Below, piece by piece: positions 43,792-55,687 of a stretch of 64,000 bases of DNA. Below the pieces are notes generated by a model. That model searched no databases, was not told the origin of the DNA, and was given only the letters and a program-made list of their open reading frames with translations. The DNA comes from Periplaneta americana (Eukaryota; Arthropoda; Insecta; Blattodea; Blattidae): positions 112,567,001 to 112,631,000 of the forward strand of contig NC_091117.1 in assembly GCF_040183065.1 (NCBI RefSeq). Reading direction: 5' to 3'. The stretch's first letter is position 1. Every line of letters starts with the position of its first letter. The position numbers and the translations under genes are program-made.

Positions 43792-44009
43792 AGCGAACGA
43801 ACAACGAACGAACGACAAACGATTGCGTTCGTTGATTGAAATCGGTACGTGTGTACGTCGCAACAAAGGCAAACCGATCGTTTGGTTTGCCTTCAGAAGT
43901 GATCCGTCGCTTGTCGGTACATCAAAGGAAGTTGGTATTCGTTGTGGACGGTATTTGCCACTAGCTTGTAGTTCGTAACCATAGACAAATAACAGATAGA
44001 TATGCAGCT

Positions 44010-46265
44010 CAATGCTAAAACCGTTGCTTACGAGATTATACAAGCTGGCGCATAGAGCTTGAAAAACGAGTCTGAAGTGGTTCCCTCGTAATGCCAATTC
44101 CGCCGCTCGGAGCGCTGTTCTGCCCTATATATTCATAGCAGAACACTTAAAAGACATTGACATTTGGGACATTTAAAGGACTCACCATTGCTTATTAAAT
44201 GCTTCGTACAATATTTTATGGACAATAGACGTAATTTGCAAACTTCTACTCCTCAATTATATTACAATAAAAGGCTGTCATTCTTGATATTAAAACATAT
44301 TACATATAAACAGAGGGACTGTCTGCTCTGTACTTCAGTTCATACACCAAACATTTCCGGAAATAAATTAACTTGACATCTTACATATACGCACTATAGT
44401 CTACCCTTTTCACCTAATATTATTAATATTATTAAATAAGATATTGTAACTAAGGTACTGCATTATCTTTAATTTCCTTGAATTCATAATTACGCATTTG
44501 CAAGAAGGCCTAACTTTTCCCTCTCTTTAAAAAAAAAATACGGACGTCACAATAACTGAGAAGTATAATTATTGCGCGATTTTTTCTTGCAGTGGTGAAA
44601 ACATTTCTATAGGCCTACTGATTAATCTATTGAGCATAGTAATAGTAAACGCTGTAGTATTTTAGTGCGTGTACGCCTACTTAGCTCTTGCAAAACGAAA
44701 TTTTCACTTTCACTTTCAACGGAACACTCACTTATATTCAGTTCTTGTTTCTTGCAGTAAATTATCCATTTGTGATCATCTTTCCAATATAACCTCCCAT
44801 TGATACGACCACTTAAAATCATGAGCTAGAATTTATTATTTTAAAAACATTTCCACGTACATACTGTTATAATTGTTATGAACCACAATACAAAAGATAA
44901 CACTGTGAAATTGGATTAATTTACCAAGATCAACATCAATACCGGTAGTATAAAATCACATATAGGCCTAGGCTATATTATTTCATTACTTTATGGTATT
45001 AATTAGAAGAATTAATTTTGAAGAATTTACAAATATGCTGATATAATTTATGACACCTCTTATAGAAATGTAAAAATATGTATGTACATTTTGAAACAAT
45101 GAGTATAGCACCACTTGAAAATGTTGAGCATTTTAACAGTAACTTGTAAATTGTTCCATCACGTTGTCTATAGTGTTCATTTATTGTAGCACTTTTAGAA
45201 CGAACGTGGTTCACATACATAAGAAGAAATGACGATGGAATGAGTCGAACACATACAGTTTTCTTTAATTTTTAGCAAATGATGAAGTTGAATATATACT
45301 GTTACTTCATATCCTAACATAAGTAGAGTTGCCACCATAGATGTAACACCTGAAATGAATATAAAATAAATTATTGTATTGGTAATGATACAAGAATAAA
45401 AAGAAATTAGGCTAGACATAACCTCACAAAATTACAAACACATGCTAAAACAAAAAAAAAAAAAAAAACTTTACGTATCCGTATATAATAAAACTAGATA
45501 TTCCAGATATAATTTGTTTCACACGATAACCACCTCAGCCTATTTCGGCAGCAGCCATTATTAGTTACAGTTTGAGGTGCATTACCTAATCTCATACTAA
45601 CCTTGTTAAGTTCTCTAACCTAATTCACTGATAATTACGTAACAATACACAGGTCTAAAATACAGACAAATACACATTAATTACCTAATAAGTACAGCAT
45701 GAAGATAATTCATTACTTTTGTCGGTATTTTCTAAAAGAGAAAGGGAAAACAGTAACAACATTATCTTCAATGTTTACATCACGTCGTTCACATTTTCAT
45801 TAGGCCTATATCAGTAATGCTTGGTAAGTGAAACAATGCATGAAATTATTTTACATTTCGGGTCACATCATTCGAGAGTCGGAAAATGCAATTCGCCACT
45901 TTTAACATAGCATTGCTTGTTATATGAGAGAACTTTGACATTTACCTTAACCTATAAAGATACGACCTGTTGGTACAGAGTTCTTCACATAGCAAAACAC
46001 AGACAATTTTCGAATATAACTTAGCATAACAAACTTCAAACAACACTGTAATATGCTTGGCGTATTTATAATATTCGTACTCAATCAGTAATGCACAATT
46101 AATCGAACTATTTTCACGATGCACAATGCTTTGTAATGGTACCATTCATCATTTCATAGGGCAGAGAGGCGAACCTAGCGGCAGAAATTGTCATGATTCA
46201 CAGAGACCTACTCTCGATCGTGCTATGCGCCAGCTTGTATAATCCCGTAAGCAACGGCTAAAACA
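44010..46265. repeat. Long inverted repeat pair, about 125 bp arms
   Basis: 44018-44056 (ccgttgcttacgagattata then caagctggcgcatag) is inverted at 46220-46262, and 44098-44137 (gccgct...ctgccctat) is inverted at 46145-46175. The arms may be the ends of a 2.2-kb element. Between them no coding region is seen; 45435-45470 holds a poly-A run. Confidence 0.55.
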
Positions 46266-47808
46266 ATGCCAACATAGGCTGCCAGGACGACCGTAGAGCC
46301 ATCTGTAGTCTTTTGTAAACAAAACGGTAACAGCATTTTTACCACCCACCTCTAATGCTGTGTCGGTAACTACGTTCACTACTATACCAAGCCATTCTAT
46401 TTACTAGTACAGAATGAATTATTTCTTTTAAAACATTTCACTTTTGGTGGAAATGTTTGAACGCAATTTTTTTTTATTGTATAATATACAATATTGCATA
46501 TATATCTTGTAAAAGGCGACGGTCTATTTGAAAAAAAATCACTACAATGTACAGAACAATTTATATTGCATTTTGATTATAATTTTATCCTCCTTTCCCA
46601 GCCCACCTGCCTGTAACAACAATCAATAGTTCTCAGCTTGGGAATGGAAAGGGAACTTTTAGGGATTTAAATTTCCTTCTCCATTTTTTAAGCTAGCGAC
46701 TTAATTTCTGTATTCAGGAACCTCTTGTTATTAGTATTAATGTCCGTAAGTTCCAGCAGTACCAGGTGAAAACTTTAGAGTTTATTATTATTTTATTTTC
46801 ACCTATTTTAAAACATATCTATTCCCACAAAATATGTTACTGGTCTGACAAAAAATGGACATGCATATGTCTATGATGCATATACTTTAACAGCAGATCC
46901 ATAATTTGAATTTCGAATGCAGAGAGTTAAAAATCTTCAATTCAATTTTTGTGTCTGACTAAATATTTCACATATTAATTTTGAAAATATTTACTTTACC
47001 CAAAAAAAGTCTCAGCAGTTTTGTCAACCATACTTGTCAGAATATGCTGTAAAAATGTCAACTTTTTAGCATGAAATATGTTGAAGCTTATATTATTTGA
47101 ATCAGGAGTAAAAGTAAAATGCGAGAATGACTACCATCACAAAAATCTGTTTGTAATTGTGAAACTAAACTGAACCATGAATTTTGAGAAAGATAATGGT
47201 TATAAACTTGCCCCACATAAAAATGAAAAGTCACGGATAATTTTAATTCTGCAAATTGCATTTTTCTCGAAACCTAACCAAAATTTCACTCATCTCCCTC
47301 CACACATCCATACTACCCTCATATTTCACACAGCCGCCTCCTCCTCTACAGCACAATATGGATCGAGCAGAGCAAGCATAGTTACAAATGAACACAATAG
47401 ACACAATAGTGTTCCAGAAATATTTATTTGTAAAGTAACATAAAAGAATGTGGAAGAAGCACAAAGAACACAAAATATATTGTACAGGTATTATTACTAA
47501 ATTATCAAAATAATAAGGAACAACTCTCAGTGATCATTATTACTATTATTATGCATTCGTCTGGCTTTTAAAAGCCACTTTATTCATGCACTAACAGGGC
47601 ACACTCTGTGAGTCTCCGTAGTGATTCTTTTACATTTACATACTTCTATTAATATCAGAAATACGCAGTACATTGCCATTTGTAAGTAAAAATTGTTTAA
47701 ATTCGTATACTATGCAAGTGTTCAAGATTATAAACCATTTTAACACATTTTTCTCAGCAAAGTACAATGTTTATTGTGAGGAAATGAGATATTTATGTCG
47801 AAGAATGT
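46266..47808. other. Non-coding interior of the 20-kb element
   Basis: AT-rich. A T-run is at 46471 and an ATT-rich run at 47530. Short frames at 47177-47473 have no recognisable motif. Confidence 0.4.
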
Positions 47809-49492
47809 TTATTTATGTGCTACTTCTGTAATTTCACTAGAAAACAAACTGATACAATGACATGCTATATGAAAACAGTAATATATGTCTGGTGTTGGTG
47901 GGACTGGAATGTGTTCTTTGGCAAAGGAGGAGGGACACAGGCCTGTGGACTTTCTTTGATAGGTTTTTGAGGGTTGTAGGAATTTGAGGTCTTTTTGAGG
48001 AGACAATTGGGTAAGTTCATTTTCTAGTAAAAGTCGTATAGTTGATAGAATGGATGAAGGATAAGAAAGTTGTGCGGATGAAGGGTAATTCGATTGTGAG
48101 TCTGAATGTGCGCTTGTGATTGATCCATCCAAAGATGGAACTGCCGACCAGTTGAGACCTTTTCTCTCTTTTGTTTTAAAATCAGTCTCTGAAAAGTGAC
48201 GACTGCATACTACTCTGTTGAACAGTGTCGTAGCAGTATGTTCGGTATAGGTTACACCTATACTTTCTGCCCAATGTACAGCCCTGTAAAATGTAGAAGT
48301 ATTAATTAGAATTACCAGTAAATAGAATAGGCCTACTCTAGTATCATACAACCTTGGGTCTATTGCATATTCTGGGGCATTTAAGAACTACGAATTTTAT
48401 GATACTGTTCGAAACTCTAAGCTCGTATATCATACAGATCGAGTCTCTTTCTAGTTCTATGATTATGTAACTAGCAAAATATGCAATTAGGTAGTTACTT
48501 TGTAGAATTTCTAGGCATTTTTTTCAATGCCGGCTTTGTTTTCAACAACAATTTGTGAAACGGGAGTAGTCCAAGTTTGTACATGCAAATGCAAAAACTG
48601 TTGCGCATTCTCAGATACTTTCATTTCAAGTAAGGTTGTCTAGTGACAGTACTAAATAAGAACCTTTTCTTTTGATCCATTTTTATATTTAATATGGTAT
48701 TTTTCCTGAAAAGCTACACCAAAAGAGACACAGTTTCCTCTTGTTTCACTGGATTCTGTGTGATTTATATAGTCATAAACATGTGATTTTAGTTTCCACG
48801 CACAAATAATTTCAAAATAAAAATCCTATGACATCTCTTTATACTTATGTATTGTTGTAGCTCCTCCCGTATTTGTTACAATGTTACTAATTTATTACCA
48901 ACATAACATGTGAGAGGCCAATCTTAATTAGGTTACTAGGGAAATTGTCTATTTCTCTAGTATTGCGTTCTTAAACTCTCTAGTGTTATACTTGTAAGAA
49001 GTGGAGAGACGGGCTATAACAATGTATTAGAATATACCGTACAGGTAAGCATTAACCGATTTTTATGCTGAAAGTATTTGTGGCTGCAAAATAAAACCAC
49101 GTGTTTTACATTATACTGTATAAATCTCACAGAAACCTGTGAAGCAATAGAAGATTGCACTTTATTTGGTGTAGCTGATCTGGGCAACTACTACTGATAT
49201 TTTTATTATTACAAAACATGTTTGGCTACTACAATATTGCACAGCTAATCACGTGCTTAAATGTTAGGTTAGGTTTTAGCATATAAAAATGGACTCGCCT
49301 AAAAAAACATTGCTGTATTACTCTCTGTAGGTACAAATACAAGAGTAATTTAAAGGAATATAGATTAAGTAATCAATATTACTAACCTCAACATTTTTCG
49401 GGAAGTGGAAAAATGGTAAGTCCCAATCTCTTCTATTTGACCCCAGACAACCAGGCACAGAGCAAGTTTTTACCCAGGTTTTCTGGGACATG
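47809..49492 (-). CDS. THAP-domain protein gene (two coding exons)
   Basis: Exon with the start codon is 49492-49387: acceptor TTCCAG, ATG at 49491, 35 codons beginning MSQKTWVKTCSVPGC and ending FFHFPKNVE, then donor GTTAGT. This is the first half of a THAP zinc finger (C-x4-C and the FHFP block). The second exon, from acceptor TTTACAG to the stop at 47809 (48283-47809), gives AVHWAESIG, VVCSRHFSETDF (the C-x2-H pair) and AVPSL, the end of the THAP finger, then a Ser/Pro-rich tail of about 105 residues with no DDE domain. An untranslated exon ending at 49911 (donor GTAAGAT) may precede. The phases of the two coding exons differ by one base as read, so either another splice site is used or the copy is broken. 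THAP fingers bind DNA and are common in transposases. Confidence 0.7.
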
Positions 49493-50170
49493 CTGGAATG
49501 ACAGACAATACTAGTGATTTTTCTTACATCCCTAATAAGTAATTAAATAATAAATACATATTATGTTAATCAATCAATTAAGTTAATTAAACATATTATG
49601 TGTTTAATTCTTGCATTGTTTGCTTGAAACGTATCAATCATGTCACCTCACAATAACTTCAATTACAATGTGTTAAAACTACATCACAATAATTATTCAC
49701 TTATAGTTATAATTTCAGCAAATAAATCTCCATTTGTAAAATAATAAGTACTAAATATCACCTCCTTCTCAGAATAGCATAGGTGAACACATGTAACACA
49801 CGTTAACAAAAGACACGAATACATAAATAAACAACACAATAAGTGCTCATTATGTTTCATTTATAATCTCAGATCTCCAATGCAAAATAAGTACGTAAAT
49901 ATCATCTTACCTCAATAGAAGAAAACACGTGTAGCACAAAACTTCTGAGTAATATTACCCAAAACACGTTGAAATACGAATGAAAACACATACCGGTACG
50001 CAAAACATCGACGCAGAATTCGATTTGTTGATTTGTTTGCCATCTATTGAGGAATTATTGAAGGAACGAGGACTTATTCCTTACCAATGTCGGTAGATGT
50101 CTCTCAGTTCACGTTGTAAATAACTCAAATCAAGTTGCACCCCCCTGGGGTTCGTAACAGAACGCAGCGC

Positions 50171-50313
50171 TTAGTTCAATTTACGAGACGATAAAAGTCA
50201 CCCTCGGCTCCCTTTATTGCGCATGCGCTATCGGTGAAGAAATTCCGCTTCCGGTGTGACGCTGAGCCCCGTTGTAAGCATAAAAATGTTTTATTTACCG
50301 CAGTAATTGTGAA
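50171..50313 (-). promoter_or_regulatory. Promoter-like module, ETS plus NRF-1 type sites (left)
   Basis: It contains TGCGCATGCGC at 50218-50228, the palindromic NRF-1-type site, and CCGCTTCCGGT at 50245-50255, whose complement ACCGGAAGCGG is an ETS/GABP-type site. The two are 16 bp apart. An inverted copy with the same sites and spacing is at 57628-57764. It lies upstream of the minus-strand THAP gene, and downstream on minus the sequence reaches the untranslated exon ending at 49911. Site identity comes from known animal consensus motifs; use in this insect is inferred. Confidence 0.6.
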
Positions 50314-50371
50314 CTGGATTACTTTTACTTTCATTCGAGATTGATGGATTAGTTTTCAAACTTCTGTAATA

Positions 50372-50485
50372 ATGCCTGTGGTATGCAAACATTGCAGTAC
50401 CATATTTAGTAAACAGTCGAATTTAAACAGACATTTAAGACATGTACATAAAATAGAGCACGTGAACATGATATCGTATCAGTAA
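50372..50485 (+). CDS. Short C2H2 zinc-finger reading frame
   Basis: A 37-codon frame starting MPVVCKHCSTIFSKQSNLNR and containing one canonical C2H2 finger, C-x2-C-x12-H-x4-H (CKHC…HLRHVH), then IEHVNMISYQ and a stop. It follows the promoter-like module by about 60 bp but on the opposite strand from the THAP gene. A single complete finger in so short a frame could be the first exon of a larger gene whose remainder was lost; a donor is not obvious. Chance is unlikely given the exact spacing. Confidence 0.55.
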   Translation: MPVVCKHCSTIFSKQSNLNRHLRHVHKIEHVNMISYQ

Positions 50486-50785
50486 TATTATATCTTTCTC
50501 TTGTAAAATTTCCAGTTTTGGAATTACAAGGTTTTGATCGCCACCCGACGATGAGCCATTAGTTTCACTATCATTAATATAACCCAATTTATCATTGTAT
50601 TCCCGTTCACTGCACTTTCAGTGGGGACAATTTTCTTTATTAAGCATTTATCCATTATCAGTAGTTATATAGCCGTTGCTAATCAATTAACGAGCACACA
50701 CCTACGACGACGATCATAACAAAAAAAAAAAAGCAATCTAAAAACGAGTGTTGATAATGGTTAGTTTTAAATTTTGGGTAATTAA
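50486..50785. other. No feature recognised
   Basis: AT-rich sequence between the zinc-finger frame and the MITE, with a short A-run at 50721-50733. Confidence 0.4.
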
Positions 50786-51067
50786 GTAGTAATCACCAGC
50801 CAGGCCATCTTCCCGTAATAGAGATCCAGGATAGATACATTACCAAGTATATACATATATTTTAATAATTGTGTAGAAACAAACCATCGACAGGTCATAT
50901 CGGCCAGGCCATCATCTTACTACAACAGAGATCCAGGGTGTAAAGTGGATACTGGATGACAAGTTAATCATATACAAACGAAATTTAATAAAAGAAAATA
51001 CATATGATAACGAAGGTGCCCTGGACCTCTATTGCGGGAATATGGAGGCCTGGCCGATTATTACTAC
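50786..51067. mobile_element. MITE-like element, 282 bp
   Basis: Left GTAGTAATCACCAGCCAGGC and right on the other strand GTAGTAATAATCGGCCAGGC form inverted ends that continue CAT-TTCCCG-AATAGAG-TCCAGG. A third related block lies inside at 50900-50940 (CGGCCAGGCCATC...CAGAGATCCAGG). Both flanks contain TAATTA. No coding sequence. Confidence 0.7.
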
Positions 51068-51640
51068 ATAATTACCATACACTGTTAATTAACTGTTAGC
51101 TCTGTGTTATTTCCGCTTGGTAAGACTTAGGACCATTACTGTTCGATCCCAATAGTTCATAGATTTGAACTGAACTACAAAAATGTGGATCATGGATAGA
51201 GAAGTGGAGTCACTCTGTTGCATGTGTGAAGATTCACCGATCTCAAATTCAGGAAAGATAGCGGCACTGTGAATTGCTTTACTAACATGTTCGACAGCTG
51301 ACCTCCTCTATCAGTGATTTAGATGGATAAAAACATTTAGGGCCTACAGGAACTCATAAAGTTAGTGGTATGTTTTCTAATTTACCACGATATTTAAAAT
51401 GCTATTGTTCTAAGGGTGTCTCGATTTTTTCTTTTGGATGGTTCCTTGTCCATTTTGTTACTCAACTGTGGAATAATAAATAATAATGAATATAGGTCTA
51501 TACCGGTAATAATAAAAAAATATATATCTTCTTTTTTCCGAGATGTTCCAGTCGAACCAAACCACTACTCTCTATAGAGTTCAAATAATAATCTTTGGCC
51601 TATAACCTACTTCATCTTTCAAACAAATTAATTCAATTTT
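51068..51640. other. No gene recognised
   Basis: AT-rich spacer between the MITE and a short inverted repeat. Nothing supportable was found. Confidence 0.4.
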
Positions 51641-51646
51641 TTGCTA

Positions 51647-51853
51647 AACTAGTGCTGAAGTAGTTCCCCGCTTATATACATGTTGCATATACGAATCTGT
51701 GACAGGTTAGATTTGGTTAGTTTAGGGTTTTGTTACGCCATGCATATATTTGTCTATGATGCATATACGATCAACTGTATCTACATAAAAAGAAACCCTT
51801 ATAAATTCAACAATTTTCACTTCCGAAATCACCAGAACTACTTCAGCGCTAGT
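51647..51853. repeat. Short inverted repeat, possible MITE
   Basis: AACTAGTGCTGAAGTAGTTC (51647-51666) is inverted as GAACTACTTCAGCGCTAGTT (51834-51853). A third copy of the right arm, GAACTACCTCAGCGCTAGTT, is at 55409-55428 on the far side of the LINE, followed in both by c(tt)gccgc. Confidence 0.55.
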
Positions 51854-51950
51854 TTCGCCGCTTTATTTACATAGGAATATCTCTTCGAATTGTTAACAAG
51901 GCTGAGATCACTCTTACTTTTATAATAATAATAATAATGATTTATTTTAG

Positions 51951-51994
51951 CTGGCAGAGTTAAGGCCGTAAGGCCTTCTCTTCCACTCAACCAG
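51951..51994 (-). other. LINE 3'-terminal stem-loop
   Basis: CTGGCAGAGT/CACTCAACCAG outer pair and AAGGCC/GGCCTT inner pair, the same layout as 11436-11480. Confidence 0.7.
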
Positions 51995-52286
51995 CAAAAA
52001 GTGTATATACATATGCATGAACTTACAAAGAATCCAACAATTTGATTGAGATGAGAGTTACATGTATACAAAAGTTATTTACAAATTAAACAACAAAATA
52101 CTATGAACCATTAATTAAACACTGAAATAAACTGTGTAGCAGAATTAAACTAAAATACATAGAATGTTAATATATTCCAAATAATATTAGATAATAGAAA
52201 GAGATTATTACGAGACAATTAAAATACAGCACAATCAGGATGATGTCTAAAGAAAAAAGTAACAATGTAGTCAGTGATAGTTTAAA

Positions 52287-55259
52287 TCAGTATGATTGGA
52301 GTGAAATGCTAATAAGGTTATCTTTTAAGCTGTTCTTAAAGGTGTTTATTGTCTTGCAGCCCCTAATACTTTGTGACAAGGAATTCCATTGACGCGAGGT
52401 GGATATTGTAAAAGATGATGAATAACAAGATGTTCTATGAAGAGGTATACTTAGCGTGCCACAGATAAGTGATCTGGTATTTACATCGTGGTTAGAGTAT
52501 AGATAAGAGAAACGAGACGAAAGGTAATTTGGTGTTGAAGTGTGCAGAATTCGAAAGAGTAAAGACAAAGAGTGTAAAGTTCTACGTTCTTTAAGTCGGA
52601 GCCACGAGAGACTTGCGAAGGACGGTGATATGTGATCATACCGTCGGATGTTGCACACGTATCTGACGCACATATTCTGAGCTCGCTGTAACTTGACTGA
52701 CAATTCAGAACTTAGGTCACTTAACAAAACGTCACAATAATCGAAGTGCGGCGTTACTAGGGTTTGCACTAGGGTAAGTTTTAGTTGCTGGGGCAAGAAG
52801 TTTCTCAAGCGACTCAAACAGTGAATGGAGGAACAGATTTTTTTTATCGTTTCTTTAACTTGAAAATTCCAACTTAGATTATTATCAAAAAAGAAGCCAA
52901 GATTTTTTACGACAGATGAATAAGGGATTAGCGTGTTGTTAAGAGTAACAACTGAAAGATTACTGTTATTAAGGGAGTTAACTAAACGCTTATGTCCAAT
53001 AATTATGACTTGAGTCTTACTTGGATTAAGTGCGAGTCCGAAATTGGCCGCCCAAGTGGAGACAGTGGCTAGGTCACAATTTAACTTGTCAATCGATTCA
53101 TTGATCGTATTGGGTCTGGAATGTATGTAAAGTTGTAGGTCGTCGGCATAGAGGTGATATCGGCAATACTGTAAGTTCTTTGATACGTCATTAATGTAGA
53201 TAGAGAAAAGTAGTGGACCTAATACGGAGCCCTGCGGCACTCCCGCCTTTGTGCATCTCCATTGGGAGAATTGATTATCAAGTGAAACACACTGTTGGCG
53301 GTCACGTAGGTAGGAGTCCATCCAGCTCAAGGTATTGTCTGACAGGTGCAAAGCCTTCATCTTTGCAAGAAGCAAGTCGATATCAACAGAACCAAAGGCA
53401 TTGCTGAAATCGAGAAGAGTTAGTGCCGTTACTTCACCCCTATCCATAGCTTCACGGGTGTCCTCAGTCACTTTAAGTAGGGCTGTAGAAGTGCTGTGTC
53501 CATGTCTAAAACCCGATTGATAGTCATCAAGGAGTTTGTGTTCGTCGAGATAGTTCATAAGTTGTCCATGTACAATATGTTCTAATGCTTTTGAAAGAGT
53601 GGGAAGAATTGATATCGGTCTGTATTGGTTTACTGTAGAAGGTGTGTTAGATTTAGGTAAAGGTTTCACTAATGCCATTTTCCAGAGTGAGGGGTAGGAC
53701 CCAGTCATAATAGATGCATTGAATATATGTGTGATGGTCGGCAGGATCACATCTATTATTTTATACAGGAGAGTGATATTTATATTGTCTATACCTTGGG
53801 CTTTAGATTTCATACGTCGCAGCGTCTTCATTACGTCAGTCGGGTTAATGTATTTAAAGAAGAATTTATCCCACACAGGTTGGGGGTAAGATCTGAGAAA
53901 TTCAAGAGTCTCTTGCTTATGTAATGGTTCAGGTGGAGCAGTGACAAAATGTTCATCTAGACTATTGAGTGACAAGTTGATGTTATCTACCCGAGGCTTT
54001 GCTTTTGTTAGACCCAGGTTATTAAGGTTACGCCACAATTCTTTCGCACTGACCGAAGGTAGAATAAGGGAATGTGCATGGCGTAATTTAGCATTTCTTA
54101 CTGCTTGATTACATTTATTTCTTAAAACTTTGTAAGTATTAAAATCTAATTCGTCCTTGCTCCGTCTGTATTTACGATAAGCAGTGTCTCTGTCTGTCAT
54201 GAGTAATTTTATGGCATCGCACATCCAAGGCGCAGGGTGTCTACCAACTCGTCTGGTTTTCAAAGGTGCGTGTTTATCGTATAACTGAATTACTAGGTCG
54301 TTAAATTTTTCGATTTTGTCGTCAATGTCTGGTAAATTCCACACTTCAGTCCAAGGCAGGCTAAGTGCGTCATTGATTAATTCCTCATGCTCAATATGCT
54401 TTAAGTCCCGGTATGATGTGATGCGAGGTTTATATTTTGGACAATACAAGGAATATTCTAAAAAGATTATGTCGTGTGCTGAGATACCCGGCGCTGGTAG
54501 TTGTCCATTCGTTAATACTAGCTGAGGATTAGTCGTGGCAATAATGTCAAGAAGTGTCTCCGATTCCTGGGTGTGGTGGGTAGCTGCGGAAGGAAGGATG
54601 GATATATTGTAAGACTCAAACATGTTCTTAAGTTGAACTGTAGCGTAATTACTTGTATTTAATAAGTTTGTATTGAAATCGCCTAAAATAACAGTATGGT
54701 CATAGTGAGGCACAAGATTAAGCAAAGGTGTTTCAAGGTCACTTAAGAATCGTGATTTAGGGGGTTTGTATACAACTCCAAGGAGGCACTTTTTGTTGCT
54801 TGCACCGACTTCGATGAAGAGATATTCAGGATGTTCTAAGACTTCATTCGAAGACTGGTAGACAATTTTAAACGGTAAGTCCGATCGCACATACATCGCA
54901 ACACCACCTCCGCGTTTACCGATTCGGTCATTTCTACAGAGGGTGTAATTATCTAAACTTACAAGAGAAGATGATAGGGAAGGCTTCAACCACGTTTCAG
55001 AGATAAGAATAGCGTGAAGAGACAAAGGAGAGAAAATAGATTGAACTTCATTGAAATGACAGAGAAGGCTTTGAGAATTTATGTGGGCTACTTTTAAAGT
55101 GTTAGGATGCGAGCTGAAAGACGATTTTAACAGGGCACTGGTCGAAAGAGCAGGTAGTGGGTTAGGGGTGGCTGGGGTGGGTGGGGGTGAGGCTGTGGAA
55201 GGGAATTCAGAGAAGTGAAAGTCGTTTGTGTGAGGGGCTGCAGACAGCAAGTCATTCAC
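52287..55259 (-). CDS. LINE ORF2: endonuclease and reverse transcriptase, 990 aa
   Basis: One open frame of 990 codons. Endonuclease (about residues 50-280): AHINSQSL, Glu in LISETWL, RGGGVAMYVRSDLPF, VILGDFNTNL and SAHDIIF, where the usual SDH triplet is SAHD. Reverse transcriptase (about 430-740): MKSKAQGIDNINITLL, NQYRPISILPTLSKALEHIV, motif A LLDFSNAFGSVD (the first Asp kept, the later D of the normal AFDSV is G), GVPQGSVLGPL, and YADD near residue 705. Thumb and C-terminal region (WLRLKERRTLHSLSLLF…) resemble 12243-11935. It has no stop or shift, the best-preserved coding region in the window, but lacks ORF1. CR1/Jockey group by motif style. Confidence 0.9.
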   Translation of the reverse strand: MNDLLSAAPHTNDFHFSEFPSTASPPPTPATPNPLPALSTSALLKSSFSSHPNTLKVAHINSQSLLCHFNEVQSIFSPLSLHAILISETWLKPSLSSSLVSLDNYTLCRNDRIGKRGGGVAMYVRSDLPFKIVYQSSNEVLEHPEYLFIEVGASNKKCLLGVVYKPPKSRFLSDLETPLLNLVPHYDHTVILGDFNTNLLNTSNYATVQLKNMFESYNISILPSAATHHTQESETLLDIIATTNPQLVLTNGQLPAPGISAHDIIFLEYSLYCPKYKPRITSYRDLKHIEHEELINDALSLPWTEVWNLPDIDDKIEKFNDLVIQLYDKHAPLKTRRVGRHPAPWMCDAIKLLMTDRDTAYRKYRRSKDELDFNTYKVLRNKCNQAVRNAKLRHAHSLILPSVSAKELWRNLNNLGLTKAKPRVDNINLSLNSLDEHFVTAPPEPLHKQETLEFLRSYPQPVWDKFFFKYINPTDVMKTLRRMKSKAQGIDNINITLLYKIIDVILPTITHIFNASIMTGSYPSLWKMALVKPLPKSNTPSTVNQYRPISILPTLSKALEHIVHGQLMNYLDEHKLLDDYQSGFRHGHSTSTALLKVTEDTREAMDRGEVTALTLLDFSNAFGSVDIDLLLAKMKALHLSDNTLSWMDSYLRDRQQCVSLDNQFSQWRCTKAGVPQGSVLGPLLFSIYINDVSKNLQYCRYHLYADDLQLYIHSRPNTINESIDKLNCDLATVSTWAANFGLALNPSKTQVIIIGHKRLVNSLNNSNLSVVTLNNTLIPYSSVVKNLGFFFDNNLSWNFQVKETIKKICSSIHCLSRLRNFLPQQLKLTLVQTLVTPHFDYCDVLLSDLSSELSVKLQRAQNMCVRYVCNIRRYDHISPSFASLSWLRLKERRTLHSLSLLFRILHTSTPNYLSSRFSYLYSNHDVNTRSLICGTLSIPLHRTSCYSSSFTISTSRQWNSLSQSIRGCKTINTFKNSLKDNLISISLQSY

Positions 55260-55300
55260 CTCGAAGCAGTCGATACTGACAACTTACAGAAACTAAATTA

Positions 55301-55687
55301 GTATAAACTAATAGTAATGCAATAATGACAGATTAATAATCACCTACGTTTGGTGATATTTATTTGCATATCACGAGATTCGTAAGTTGGTTTACAGTTG
55401 AAATATACAGAACTACCTCAGCGCTAGTTCTTGCCGCCCCTCTGAAGTTGTAGATGGAATATTGTGTTAGCCAAGTTTAATATCAATACTACCACCAGAA
55501 ATTAACTCTTAATACATATAGCCTATCAAGACTTATGAGGAAATATTCTGGAATACAATTATACGAAAATAACGTTTGACTTGGATAACAGGATCTGGAG
55601 TAATAATTGTGAAATCTATCAATGCACTATTATTATAATTACGTAACTTGTATCACCGAAATGTAAATAATATATGATCGTGACGAA
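55301..55687. other. Spacer with third GAACTAC repeat arm
   Basis: AT-rich; contains 55409-55428 described under the short inverted repeat. No gene seen. Confidence 0.4.

Larger units (their letters stand above)
51920..55300 (-). mobile_element. CR1/Jockey-group LINE with intact ORF2
   Basis: Minus-strand element whose 3' end is a short TAA tail (51922-51938), a stem-loop and a 290-bp 3' UTR before the stop of ORF2 at 52287. The 5' limit lies somewhere in 55262-55400 and no ORF1 is seen, so it is probably 5' truncated just before ORF2. No target duplication was resolved. Confidence 0.82.
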
